Source: Halioxenophilus aromaticivorans (GTDB taxonomy: Bacteria > Pseudomonadota > Gammaproteobacteria > Pseudomonadales > Cellvibrionaceae). Taken from it: 64,000 nucleotides of DNA. The notes under the pieces are model-generated. The model had not been told where the DNA came from. It searched no databases and saw only the letters and a list, made by a program, of their open reading frames with translations. Position 1 is the first letter of the stretch. Each line of letters begins with the position of its first letter. Position numbers and translations under genes: made by a program. Where the stretch lies: positions 2,666,001 through 2,730,000 of the forward strand of contig NZ_AP031496.1 in assembly GCF_042850945.1 (NCBI RefSeq), in the 5' to 3' direction. Shown in pieces: positions 25,963 through 34,702 of the stretch.

Positions 25963-26199
25963 ATGAGCAGCATAGAAGAACGCGTCAAAAAGATCGTTGC
26001 CGAGCAATTGGGCGTTAAAGAAGAAGAAGTAAAAAACGAAGCCTCGTTCGTAGAAGATCTTGGCGCTGATTCTCTCGACACCGTTGAGCTGGTAATGGCC
26101 TTGGAAGAGGAATTCGAGACCGAGATCCCAGACGAAGAAGCTGAGAAAATCACCACTGTTCAGTTGGCTATCGACTACATCAACGCCAACCTAGCTTAA
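25963..26199 (+). CDS. acpP: Acyl carrier protein
   Basis: The 78-aa acidic protein carries growing acyl chains on a 4'-phosphopantetheine attached to Ser37 in GADSLDTVELVMALEEEF, the classic ACP motif. TAGGAG is a strong ribosome-binding site ahead of the ATG. The gene is flanked by its own promoter candidate and an intrinsic terminator, consistent with high expression separate from fabF downstream. Confidence 0.98.
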   Translation: MSSIEERVKKIVAEQLGVKEEEVKNEASFVEDLGADSLDTVELVMALEEEFETEIPDEEAEKITTVQLAIDYINANLA

Positions 26200-26241
26200 T
26201 TGCACCCGCGTTGACACCGCAGTAGTTTCAGTGAGTTCCGA

Positions 26242-26275
26242 AGCCGTACTAAGTCCTTAGTACGGCTTTATTTTT
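26242..26275 (+). terminator. Intrinsic terminator of acpP
   Basis: An 11-12 bp stem (AGCCGTACTAAG at 26242-26253 pairing with 26256-26267) has a very tight loop and is followed by TTATTTTT. It lies 43 nt past the acpP stop. Readthrough may still feed fabF. Confidence 0.87.
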
Positions 26276-26368
26276 AATACTTGCAGCACAACCGCTGGCC
26301 AGTGTCATCGCATTGTTACGCGATTAAAGAAACTTTTTATTTGTAAGACCAAAATTGTGGAGGCTGTA

Positions 26369-27610
26369 GTGTCCCGAAGAAGAGTTGTTGTGACTGGTTT
26401 AGGAATGGTGACCGCTGTTGGTAACACCGTTCAAGAGAATTGGTCAAACATCTTAAGCGGAGTGAGTGGCGCACGTACCATCGATAAATTCGATATTACG
26501 CCGTTTAACACCAAATTTAGCTGCTCGGTTCGTGATTTAGATCTGGATACCTACCTTCCACCTAAGGAAGCTAAAAAGCTCGACGCCTTTGTGCAGTACG
26601 GCATTGTTGCTGGCATGCAGGCTATGGCTGATTCTGGTATTGAAGTGACAGATGAGCTTGCCCCTAAAATGGGTGCCGTCATTGGCTCGGGTATCGGCGG
26701 CTTGGCAGAGATTGAAAACGTTACTCTCACCATCGAAAAAAAAGGCCCGCGACGAGTAAGCCCATTTTTTGTACCCGGATCAATCATCAATATGATTGCC
26801 GGTAACCTTTCCATTAAATACGGTTTCAAAGGCCCTAACCTGGCGGTGGTAACTGCCTGTACTACTGGCACCCATGCCATTGGCTTGGCGGCGCGATCCA
26901 TCATTATGGGTGAGACCGATGTGATGCTCGCTGGTGGCGCTGAAATGGCCACCACTCGCGTTGGGCTGGCAGGCTTCGGTGCCGCCCGAGCCCTGTCCAC
27001 CAGAAATGATGCGCCGGAGTTGGCTAGTCGGCCGTGGGATACAGGCCGCGATGGTTTTGTGCTGGGTGACGGTGCCGGTGTATTGGTATTAGAAGAGTAC
27101 GAGCACGCTAAAGCGCGCGGCGCCAACATATTGGCCGAGCTATTGGGCTTCGGTATGAGCGGTGACGCCTACCACATTACCTCTCCACCTGAAGATGGCT
27201 CTGGTGCGGCTATGTCCATGGAAAATGCATTGAGAGACGCCGGTTTATCCGCCGATGCGGTCAACTACGTCAATGCCCACGGCACATCTACACCCGTGGG
27301 TGATTTGGCCGAAGTTAGAGCCTTACGCAGTATTTTTAAAGGCGACACCAGTAATCTAGCTATTAGTTCCACTAAGTCTATGATTGGTCATTTATTGGGT
27401 GCTGCCGGCGCGGTGGAGGCTATTTACACCGTGCTAGCCATTCGTGATCAAGTGGCTCCGCCGACCATTAATCTGGATGAACCAGACCCGCTGGTACAAG
27501 GCTTAAACCTGGTGCCAAAGGTTGCTCAGCAAATGAAGATTGAAACAGCGCTTTCAAATTCGTTTGGCTTTGGTGGCACTAACGGTACCGTAGTTTTTGG
27601 TCGCGTATAA
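26369..27610 (+). CDS. fabF: 3-oxoacyl-ACP synthase II
   Basis: FabF performs Claisen condensation in fatty acid elongation and controls cis-vaccenate formation with temperature. The GTG at 26369 is chosen because GGAGG (26359-26363) lies 5 nt ahead, and it gives 413 aa, the same as E. coli FabF. An upstream GTG at 26357 would place that site inside the gene. The active cysteine is in VVTACTTGTHAIG (Cys164), with the two histidines in NAHGTSTP and IGHLLGAAGA. The aminodeoxychorismate lyase gene pabC, often found next, is absent here, and mltG follows. Confidence 0.96.
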   Translation: MSRRRVVVTGLGMVTAVGNTVQENWSNILSGVSGARTIDKFDITPFNTKFSCSVRDLDLDTYLPPKEAKKLDAFVQYGIVAGMQAMADSGIEVTDELAPKMGAVIGSGIGGLAEIENVTLTIEKKGPRRVSPFFVPGSIINMIAGNLSIKYGFKGPNLAVVTACTTGTHAIGLAARSIIMGETDVMLAGGAEMATTRVGLAGFGAARALSTRNDAPELASRPWDTGRDGFVLGDGAGVLVLEEYEHAKARGANILAELLGFGMSGDAYHITSPPEDGSGAAMSMENALRDAGLSADAVNYVNAHGTSTPVGDLAEVRALRSIFKGDTSNLAISSTKSMIGHLLGAAGAVEAIYTVLAIRDQVAPPTINLDEPDPLVQGLNLVPKVAQQMKIETALSNSFGFGGTNGTVVFGRV

Positions 27611-27715
27611 GGCCCGGATTGTGAGATTGGTGTTGAGTTCGGAGGTGGCTTTTAAGTCTGTATTACTCATTGGGCGTGCCGCCACCGTCTGTAATCCGAG
27701 TCACAGAGCTTAGCC

Positions 27716-28759
27716 GTGCCTATGGTTAAGCGGATTATTATCACCATCGTTATACTGATTACTCTGGCGGCGGCCGGTGCAGCGGCCAGCCTGTATGGCC
27801 TTAACTACTGGGCGGAACAGCCGCTGGCGTATTCAGCCCCCCTTGAATTTGAAGTTAGTCGCGGTGAGACGCTCACCTCGGCGGTAAACCGATTGGCGCA
27901 GTTGTCGGTTGTTTCAATTCCTAAAGCGGCACTCATTTACAGCAAACTCAAAAAGCAAACGCATATTCAGTTTGGTGAGTATTATATTGCTCCAAATCAA
28001 AGCTGGGATCAGATCAACCGACTATTAATGTCGGGTCAGGTAATCGAGCGCAGCGTCACATTGGTAGAGGGCTGGACTGCTGCCGCAGCCTTGGCTGCGG
28101 TGCAAGGCCACGACAAAATCACCAAGACCCTGTCTGGTATCGATGACCCTGCACTTACGGCGATTTTGCCCTCTGAACATCCTCATCCGGAGGGCTGGTT
28201 TTTTGCTGATACTTACTCATTTCACAAAGGTGACACCGACCTCAGCATTATGCGGCGGGCGCTTCAAAAGATGCAGCAAGCGATGGCGGTGTTGTGGCAA
28301 GGTAAGGCAGACGGCTTGCCTTACCAAACACCCTATGAAGCGCTGGTAATGGCTTCTATTGTAGAAAAAGAAACCGGTGTACCCAGTGAGCGATCGGTTA
28401 TTGCCGGCGTGTTCACCCGTCGGCTACAAAAAAACATGCGTTTACAAACCGATCCAACGGTAATTTACGGGCTTGGCTCACGATATCAGGGCAATATAAC
28501 GCGTAAGCATTTGCGGGAGGCAACCACCTACAATACCTATGTGATTAAGGGGCTGCCGCCAACCCCTATTGCCTTAGTGGGGCAAGCCGCACTTGACGCG
28601 GTTTTTAATCCCGATAACGGCAAGGCGCTGTATTTTGTCGCCAAGGGCGATGGCAGTCATTATTTTTCTGAAACGCTGGCAGAGCACAACAAAGCGGTTC
28701 GGGAGTACCAAATTTTAAAGCGGCGAACGGATTATCGATCAACCCCCACAACTCAGTAG
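27716..28759 (+). CDS. mltG: Endolytic murein transglycosylase MltG
   Basis: MltG cuts nascent glycan strands and sets the length of peptidoglycan chains at the inner membrane. The 347-aa protein has an N-terminal membrane anchor (about 6-28), a LysM-like region (about 40-110) and the YceG/MltG catalytic domain with Glu217 in MASIVEKETG. TDPTVIYGLG and TPIALVGQAALDA are further family motifs. GTG at 27716 or ATG at 27722 could be the start, and neither has a strong ribosome-binding site. tmk follows within 10 bp. Confidence 0.93.
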   Translation: MPMVKRIIITIVILITLAAAGAAASLYGLNYWAEQPLAYSAPLEFEVSRGETLTSAVNRLAQLSVVSIPKAALIYSKLKKQTHIQFGEYYIAPNQSWDQINRLLMSGQVIERSVTLVEGWTAAAALAAVQGHDKITKTLSGIDDPALTAILPSEHPHPEGWFFADTYSFHKGDTDLSIMRRALQKMQQAMAVLWQGKADGLPYQTPYEALVMASIVEKETGVPSERSVIAGVFTRRLQKNMRLQTDPTVIYGLGSRYQGNITRKHLREATTYNTYVIKGLPPTPIALVGQAALDAVFNPDNGKALYFVAKGDGSHYFSETLAEHNKAVREYQILKRRTDYRSTPTTQ

Positions 28760-28768
28760 TAATGGATT

Positions 28769-29401
28769 ATGAGCAAACAGGTACCCGGAAAATTTGTCAC
28801 CTTTGAGGGCGTAGAGGGGGGCGGCAAGAGTTCAAACATTGCCGCCGTTAAAACGTTTTTGGAAGCCCAAGGTAAACAGGTGGTCACCACCCGTGAGCCG
28901 GGTGGAACCCCGTTAGCAGAAGAGATACGAACCACCTTGTTGCGACCTCGGGACGAACCGGTTGATGAGATGGCTGAGCTTCTGCTTGTGTTTGCCGCCA
29001 GGGCGCAGCATTTTAATACCTTTATCAAACCCGCTCTTGCTAAGGGTACCTGGGTATTGTGCGATCGGTTCACCGATGCCACCTATGCCTACCAGGGGGC
29101 AGGCCGTGGCTTGTCTGTAGACACGATCGCCACGCTGGAGACTTTGGTGCAAGGAGATGTGCGGCCGGATTTAACGCTATTGTTCGACTTGGACGTGGGG
29201 CTCGGTTTAGAGCGGGCCCGAGGGCGTGGCGCGCTAGATCGTTTCGAGCAGCAAGAGCAGGTCTTTTTTGAGCGCATAAGAACGCTCTATCTACAGCGTG
29301 CACACACAGAAAGTTATTATCGATTGGTTGATGCCAGTGCTTCCATAGAAACGGTTCGAGCCGACGTGCAAACCATTATTACGCAATTTCTTTCCTGCTA
29401 G
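28769..29401 (+). CDS. tmk: Thymidylate kinase
   Basis: Tmk phosphorylates dTMP to dTDP. The 210-aa protein has a P-loop FEGVEGGGKSS near residue 12, the DRFTDATYAYQGAGRG dTMP-binding segment and a LID-type region with Arg residues. It follows mltG by 9 bp in an operon. In many relatives holB comes next, but here a VanZ-like gene and an oppositely oriented rluA are in between. Confidence 0.95.
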   Translation: MSKQVPGKFVTFEGVEGGGKSSNIAAVKTFLEAQGKQVVTTREPGGTPLAEEIRTTLLRPRDEPVDEMAELLLVFAARAQHFNTFIKPALAKGTWVLCDRFTDATYAYQGAGRGLSVDTIATLETLVQGDVRPDLTLLFDLDVGLGLERARGRGALDRFEQQEQVFFERIRTLYLQRAHTESYYRLVDASASIETVRADVQTIITQFLSC

Positions 29402-29414
29402 GTCGCCGCTCGCT

Positions 29415-29810
29415 ATGTTTGTTAAGGCAGTTATAACTGGCCAATTCTCAATAATGCTGGTTTTGTATTTTCTGTTGGGTATTGCCAAAATGCCAGAGAC
29501 AGTTAACGAAGGCATAAATGATTTAGTGCTGCATGCAACCGGTTATTGCATTGCCGTTTTTTCTGCCTATTTGCTGGTGCAGCGCATGTCTAAGATGTGG
29601 GTGCTGCTTACCGTGCTCTGGTTATTTAGCTTGTTAGTAGAGTTGGTTCAGCACGCGCTGCCCTGGCGCAGTTTTTCCGTGTTGGATTTAATGGCCAACG
29701 GTTCCGGTATATTACTGGGTTTTCTTCTAGTGTCTGCCAGCCAGCCGTTGCTCGACCGGCTCATTGGGTGGTGCCGGTTAAGTGTGGCCAGTGCTGTGGC
29801 GGCGCGGTAA
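29415..29810 (+). CDS. VanZ-like family membrane protein
   Basis: The 131-aa product has about four membrane segments and the VanZ-like pattern: LLGIAKMPE near the first, ELVQHALPWRSFSVLDLMANGSGILLG near the last. VanZ itself gives low-level teicoplanin resistance in enterococci, but such short homologues in Gram-negative bacteria have no shown role in resistance. The ribosome-binding site is poor; the gene follows tmk by 13 bp and may depend on coupling. Its last 50 bp overlap the convergent rluA. Confidence 0.75.
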   Translation: MFVKAVITGQFSIMLVLYFLLGIAKMPETVNEGINDLVLHATGYCIAVFSAYLLVQRMSKMWVLLTVLWLFSLLVELVQHALPWRSFSVLDLMANGSGILLGFLLVSASQPLLDRLIGWCRLSVASAVAAR

Positions 29811-30432
29811 AGGTCATTTGAGTGTTACTGGTGGGATGGCGAAACGTGAGTTGTTCCGCGTGTAGCATCAGCACTGGAGTGCGTTCAGCGTCGCCAGCAT
29901 CGGCATAGAGATTATCGCCCAGAATGGGGTGCCCAAGGTGTTGCATGTGTACCCGCAGCTGATGTGATCTGCCTGTCTCTGGGTGTAAAACCACACGTGT
30001 GCTGTTGCTGTCGGTATTCTTTGCCAGCACTCTAAATCGAGTCCGCGAGGGTTTGCCATCAGCGTGGACGATTTGGCGGGGGCGATTGGGCCAGTCACAC
30101 ATCATTGGTGCTGTTACTTCTCCTTGGTCCGAGTTCAAAATGCCGGTAACTACAGCCTGATAACGTTTACCAACCGTTCTGCCCTGGAATTGTTTGGCTA
30201 GGTTGCTCAATGCGTTTTTGCTTTGTGGCACAACTAACAACCCCGAAGTCGCCTGGTCTAATCGATGTACTATGTGAGAGTTGGGATAGCATTGTGTGAT
30301 TAGCGTGGCTAGCGAGCGTTTATTTTCTGGCAGTCGGCCAGGAACGGTGAGCAGCCCCGGCGCTTTGTTCACCACGAGTACGTCTTGGTCTTGGTAAACA
30401 ATCTGGTAATCGTCAAAGTCGCTGGGGTTCAT
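29761..30432 (-). CDS. rluA: RluA-family pseudouridine synthase
   Basis: The 223-aa protein has no S4 domain and fits RluA, which modifies U746 of 23S rRNA and U32 of several tRNAs. The catalytic motif is IVHRLDQATSGLLV with the conserved Asp. Other RluA features are KRYQAVVTG and ETGRSHQLRVHMQHLGHPILGD. It is on the minus strand inside a plus-strand block, overlapping the end of the VanZ-like gene by 50 bp and with its start facing holB. The RluA branch is favoured by size, but substrate is not proven. Confidence 0.85.
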   Translation of the reverse strand: MNPSDFDDYQIVYQDQDVLVVNKAPGLLTVPGRLPENKRSLATLITQCYPNSHIVHRLDQATSGLLVVPQSKNALSNLAKQFQGRTVGKRYQAVVTGILNSDQGEVTAPMMCDWPNRPRQIVHADGKPSRTRFRVLAKNTDSNSTRVVLHPETGRSHQLRVHMQHLGHPILGDNLYADAGDAERTPVLMLHAEQLTFRHPTSNTQMTFTAPPQHWPHLTGTTQ

Positions 30433-30551
30433 GGGATTAGCCTAGTTAAAACGTGGCAAAATTTACTGTCTGTAATGCCGTGATGCAAGGTCTTCCGGGG
30501 CAATGCGAGCAATTAAACACCTCGTCAAAAGTTGAAGTGAAAGAGTAAAAA

Positions 30552-31535
30552 ATGGCTGAAAGCACCAAAGTTGCAGTTCCTTATCCCTGGCAGCGATCGG
30601 CCTGGCAGCAGTTATTTCAGCAGTTTGAGAATTCCCAATTGCCCCACGCGTTGTTGTTTTCCGGTTTGGAGGGGGTAGGGAAGCTGCAAATCGCTCGGTC
30701 TTTGGCCCAGTTGCTGTTATGCAATCAGCCCGACCATAATCTCGGCTGTGGCAAATGCAAGGGCTGCAATTTGTTTAACGCAGAGACACACCCGGATTTT
30801 CGGCAAGTGATGCCGGACCCAGGAAAGCAAATCAAAATCGAAGAAGTGCGAGCCTTACAAAGCCAGATCTATGGCTCGGCACAGATGAGTGGCCGTAAGG
30901 TGGTTTTGTTGGGGCCGGCGGAATTGCTTAATTTAAATGCGGCTAACGCCTTGTTAAAAACCCTGGAAGAACCTCCCGGCGCAACGCACTTGTTGTTGTT
31001 TACCCATCAGCCTAGCGGTGTACTGCCCACTATTAATAGTCGGTGCCAGCTGCTGAAGTTGCCAATTCCAGCGCGCGAGCAAAGCATTCAATGGCTCACC
31101 GCCATGGCTGGCGACCAAGCCGCCGATCTTCTGGAAGCCGCTCGCGGTCTGCCGGTAAAAGCGTTTAGCTTACTGGATGGTGAGCTGATGGCTGCTCGGG
31201 AACAGGTCCAGAATCTGTTGTCTGAGCTAGCGGCGGGTGATATTGGGCCTGTGGGTACGGCGCAGAAGTTAAACTGTCAGCCGATTGAGCAGGTTTGTCA
31301 CTTGGTTATCGAGTTTGTGGAAGGGCGGGTGCAAGCTTCTACGGGGGCTATGGATGGCGGTGAGGCCGGTGACGACAGGCAGCAGGCGTGGTTGGCTTGG
31401 CAACGTCAGACGGGGGGGCTCTTGAACTTTAGAGACAAAGTCCTGGCCCTGTTGGCAAAGGTGCGCAGCGGCGCTAATCCCAATCCTCAACTGGCGCTAG
31501 AAAGTCTACTCATCGACTACCAGCGGTTAAGTTGA
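30552..31535 (+). CDS. holB: DNA polymerase III subunit delta'
   Basis: Delta-prime is a rigid part of the clamp loader that opens the beta clamp. The 327-aa protein has a GLEGVGK P-loop (38-44), a zinc-binding Cys set (Cys57, Cys66, Cys69, Cys72) and a sensor-like SRC motif in INSRCQLLKLP. The C-terminal part is the clamp-loader helical collar. It is followed by pilZ and tatD, the same order as in Pseudomonas. Confidence 0.93.
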   Translation: MAESTKVAVPYPWQRSAWQQLFQQFENSQLPHALLFSGLEGVGKLQIARSLAQLLLCNQPDHNLGCGKCKGCNLFNAETHPDFRQVMPDPGKQIKIEEVRALQSQIYGSAQMSGRKVVLLGPAELLNLNAANALLKTLEEPPGATHLLLFTHQPSGVLPTINSRCQLLKLPIPAREQSIQWLTAMAGDQAADLLEAARGLPVKAFSLLDGELMAAREQVQNLLSELAAGDIGPVGTAQKLNCQPIEQVCHLVIEFVEGRVQASTGAMDGGEAGDDRQQAWLAWQRQTGGLLNFRDKVLALLAKVRSGANPNPQLALESLLIDYQRLS

Positions 31536-31652
31536 TGTTGCCATGCGAAATCTGCGTAGTAGGCTAAACTGATAAAGCCAGCCCGTATGAACAGGCATAG
31601 TCTATCGCGCTGGTGCAGTGTGATTTACCAACAAACCAATTAGAGATAGCTA

Positions 31653-32006
31653 ATGAAAGGTCTAGGTGGCGGTGCCAGGAACGGAATATTATCCCTCACT
31701 ATTAAGGATAAGGCGGTGTTATACGCGGCCTATATGCCCTTTGTAAAAAACGGCGGTTTGTTCATTCCCACGGCCAAGAGCTATCGGCTAGGAGATGAGG
31801 TGTTCATGTTGCTAAGCTTGATGGACGAACCGGAGAAGATTCCCGTTGCCGGTAAAGTCATTTGGGTAACGCCAAAGGGTGCCCAGGGCAATCGAGCCGC
31901 CGGTATTGGCGTGCAATTCAACGATCAGGACGATATGGCCAACCACAAAATTGAAAACTATCTGGCAGGAGCTTTGGATTCTGATCGATTAACCCATACA
32001 ATGTAA
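31653..32006 (+). CDS. pilZ: Type IV pilus assembly protein PilZ
   Basis: PilZ supports type IV pilus assembly together with PilB and FimX in xanthomonads and pseudomonads. The 117-aa sequence is very close to Pseudomonas PilZ as I remember it (GILSLTIKDKAVLYAAYMPF, DEVFMLLSLMDEPEKIPVAG, a THTM end). As in that protein, the RxxxR motif needed for c-di-GMP binding is missing, so it is probably a non-binding member. Its presence predicts type IV pili in this organism. Confidence 0.92.
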   Translation: MKGLGGGARNGILSLTIKDKAVLYAAYMPFVKNGGLFIPTAKSYRLGDEVFMLLSLMDEPEKIPVAGKVIWVTPKGAQGNRAAGIGVQFNDQDDMANHKIENYLAGALDSDRLTHTM

Positions 32007-32066
32007 GCCTGACTTTAAACCAATCACTTCGGTTGCCTAAGCCGCCGTTTTCTCAAGTTGTACCCC

Positions 32067-32843
32067 ATGTTAGTAGATTCTCACTGCCATCTTGATCGCC
32101 TAGATCTCTCTCCTTACAACGGTAACCTAGCGGATGCAATTCAAGCGGCGATGGCTCGCGGAATTGATCGCTTGCTGTGTATTTCCATCAGCGTTGAAAA
32201 CCGATCTACTGTACTTGCTATCGCTGAACAATTTGACAATGTCTACGCCACCACTGGCATTCATCCTTTGGACGTTAGCAGTGGCACCGCCGCGGCTGAA
32301 CAATTGGTGGTTTGGGCTAAGGACCACCCTAAGATACTTGGGCTGGGTGAAACGGGCTTGGACTACTATTACGACGATGCCAATAAAGCGCAACAACAGG
32401 AGAGTTTTGTCGCTCACCTAAGTGCCGGTGCGCAAACCTTCAAGCCCATCGTGGTTCATACCCGCAACGCTAAAGAAGACACGCTTGCTCTCATCAAGCA
32501 GTACGGAGATTTGGAAACTGCCGGCGTATTGCATTGCTTCACCGAAGATTGGGATATGGCTCGTAGAGCCATGGATATGAATTACTGCATATCCATCTCA
32601 GGCATTGTTACCTTTAAAAACGCGGAAGCGTTACGCGATGTGGTGAGAAAAATGCCGCTGGATCGCTTATTGGTGGAAACCGATTCACCTTACTTAGCGC
32701 CGGTGCCATATCGAGGCAAAAAGAATGAGCCCAAATTTGTGTTAGAAGTAGCCCAGTACATTGCTGAATTAAAAGGGGTACCTCTTGAGGAACTGGCCGA
32801 GATTACAACGGCCAACTTTGAGCGGCTTTTTAAACCGGCGTAA
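32067..32843 (+). CDS. TatD family metal-dependent hydrolase (YcfH type)
   Basis: TatD-family enzymes are TIM-barrel DNases or deoxyribonuclease-like hydrolases with two metals. The start at ATG 32067 gives MLVDSHCHLD, the usual N-terminus; a TTG nine bases earlier is possible. Metal ligands are DSHCHLD, GLGETGLDYYY with the bridging Glu, VVHTRNA, VLHCFTED and the ETDSPYLAPVPYRGK end. The product is 258 aa. In Pseudomonas and E. coli the ycfH gene also follows holB, supporting that orthologue. Confidence 0.9.
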   Translation: MLVDSHCHLDRLDLSPYNGNLADAIQAAMARGIDRLLCISISVENRSTVLAIAEQFDNVYATTGIHPLDVSSGTAAAEQLVVWAKDHPKILGLGETGLDYYYDDANKAQQQESFVAHLSAGAQTFKPIVVHTRNAKEDTLALIKQYGDLETAGVLHCFTEDWDMARRAMDMNYCISISGIVTFKNAEALRDVVRKMPLDRLLVETDSPYLAPVPYRGKKNEPKFVLEVAQYIAELKGVPLEELAEITTANFERLFKPA

Positions 32844-32854
32844 TAAACCCGAAC

Positions 32855-33934
32855 CTAGCCCACCGCAAGCTGTTCTATCTTTGAGTAGTTGTCGATATCG
32901 GCGGTATGCACACCGGACCACAGCATCTGGCATAATTCCAACCGGGTAGCGTCAGTCCATTCTCCGTTGAGCAACCAGTTAACGATGGCTCCAGCCACGT
33001 TAGGGTAATGGATTTTGACGTTGGGTTGATTGGCTAGCCAATCCTCTACAACGCTGGCATCCAGCTTCTGCATAACACTCCCCAGTTGCAGTTCTTTCAA
33101 GGCCTGCGCGTTAGACAGTTGCTCCATTTGACCAAAAAGCGGTTTCACCAACAATTTTTTACCCAGCTCCAGAGCTTCGCTGGCCAGCTCAAAGCCGGCG
33201 TTGCAAATTACCCCGCTGGCCGTGGCGAGGTCGCGCTGGAAGCCGTCTCGGCTCAAGGGGCGAAAATGTATAGAGCCTTGGGTGTGAGCTTTTTCAAATT
33301 CGCCGTAGTAGAAAAAACGATAACCGCTGATTTGAGACAGCATATCGATGACTTTATCCGGTGCTTCAAAACCTAAATACACTAAGATTTTGTCTGGCTC
33401 TATCTCCTGGTCAGCGTCGTTGGTATCTGCGATGGGGGGCAGAATTGGGGCGCCGAAGTGATGCCAGTGCAAACCCAGACCTAAGCTTACCGGAGCGAAC
33501 ATATTCATCACGGTATTGGCGGCCCAGCTATCGCCCTTTTTGGGGATCTTGTGGCGAAATGCGTATTGATGCCCCACACCAATGACGGGTTTCCTTGCCA
33601 GCTTGCCTGCCCAAGCTGTTATTGGCTCAAAATCCGTGACCACTAAATCGTAATCTGCAACTGAAAGATTTTTCACATCTTGCAGTAGACGCAGCAGCTT
33701 GTTGCTTTTAATGGTTGCCGTCGGGGATATTTTGCCGGCCTTGTGGCGAAAGGTGAGCCCTCTAAAACTGGCGTAGTCTCCGAACGGATCCATATCGAAG
33801 TATTTGTGCTTGTCCCGGCCGCTGAATACATAATCAACCTCGGCGTCCGGCCTAGCCGCAAATGCTTTCGCCATGGCGCGTGCACGGGTAATGTGGCCGT
33901 TGCCGGTGCCTTGGACACCGTAAAGGATCTTCAT
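32855..33934 (-). CDS. Glycosyltransferase of the MJ1255/VC2487 family
   Basis: The 359-aa protein has a GT-B type layout: an N-terminal MKILYGVQGTGNGHITRARAMA nucleotide-sugar fold signature and a C-terminal half with the donor-loop pattern ASGVICNAGFELASEALELGKKLLVKP. This pattern resembles MurG and UDP-glucuronosyltransferases and matches the small MJ1255/VC2487 group. Donor and acceptor are unknown. The gene is on the minus strand, downstream of a PAP2 phosphatase gene in the same direction (41 bp apart), which hints at work on a lipid-linked or membrane substrate, but this is inference. Confidence 0.75.
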   Translation of the reverse strand: MKILYGVQGTGNGHITRARAMAKAFAARPDAEVDYVFSGRDKHKYFDMDPFGDYASFRGLTFRHKAGKISPTATIKSNKLLRLLQDVKNLSVADYDLVVTDFEPITAWAGKLARKPVIGVGHQYAFRHKIPKKGDSWAANTVMNMFAPVSLGLGLHWHHFGAPILPPIADTNDADQEIEPDKILVYLGFEAPDKVIDMLSQISGYRFFYYGEFEKAHTQGSIHFRPLSRDGFQRDLATASGVICNAGFELASEALELGKKLLVKPLFGQMEQLSNAQALKELQLGSVMQKLDASVVEDWLANQPNVKIHYPNVAGAIVNWLLNGEWTDATRLELCQMLWSGVHTADIDNYSKIEQLAVG

Positions 33935-33975
33935 TGGGAGCTTGCCTGTTATCTGTCAAAAAGAGATGCTATGGC

Positions 33976-34500
33976 TTACATTGCCAAATGCTGAAAACTC
34001 AGGGCGGTGAGGCCACATACAGTGCCTAAGCTAGCGCCAGCGAGAATATCTGTAGGGAAATGCACGCCTAAGATCACGCGAGACAATCCGACCATGGCCG
34101 CCCAGGGCAATAGTGCCCAGTACAGGGGTGGAAATATGGCCGACAGCATCACAGTCATCATAAATGCAGCCGATGTATGCCCAGACGGAAAGCTAAATTG
34201 ATCTGAGGGAATGATGACCGACTTAAAGTTGGGGATTGCTTCTGGAGGCCGGTTGCGCTTAAAGAACTTTTTGGTGACAGTGTACAAGCAGCGTTCAACC
34301 GCAAAAGCGGCTAAGAACATAGGAATTACGGAAACATAATCCGCCATGGCAAGTATACCCCCAATCAAAACGTAGAGAGGGCCGTCTGCAGTACGAGACA
34401 CCCAACGGCTGGCTGCGGCCAGTCGTTCATGGTTTTTTCGACGGCGACACCATAAAAAGGTGGCTATGTCTAGGTTATGTATACTTTGCAGCAGTCTCAT
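33976..34500 (-). CDS. PAP2-family phosphatase
   Basis: The 174-aa integral membrane protein has the three-part PAP2 signature: KKFFKRNRP (KX6RP), FPSGHTSA and SRVILGVHFPTD (SRX5HxxxD). Membrane segments flank them. Members remove phosphate from undecaprenyl pyrophosphate, phosphatidic acid or PGP, and the exact lipid is not visible here. It precedes the glycosyltransferase gene and is divergent from the dUTPase gene. The intervening gap has AT-rich dyads (a CGGAA/TTCCG at 34558-34570 and TAATATTA at 34571-34578) of unknown meaning. Confidence 0.88.
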   Translation of the reverse strand: MRLLQSIHNLDIATFLWCRRRKNHERLAAASRWVSRTADGPLYVLIGGILAMADYVSVIPMFLAAFAVERCLYTVTKKFFKRNRPPEAIPNFKSVIIPSDQFSFPSGHTSAAFMMTVMLSAIFPPLYWALLPWAAMVGLSRVILGVHFPTDILAGASLGTVCGLTALSFQHLAM

Positions 34501-34702
34501 CCAGATATTTCCTTGAGCGAGATACTCTCAAACACAAGATGTGACAATTAAACGGGCGGAATATTTCCGTAATATTACAATATCGGAGACTAACACGGTT
34601 TTTGTTGGTACGCCTAGCGGCAATCCATAGAAATGGCATCCACCTTTGCTATTAGGGCATAATCCGTCCCCCAGTGGCGGCTACACCAAGGAATGTTTAC
34701 CC

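Noticed and set aside
29415..29810. VanZ-like gene as an antibiotic resistance gene
   Set aside because: Only the fold-level family is shared with VanZ. No van cluster is present, and glycopeptides do not act on most Gram-negative bacteria.
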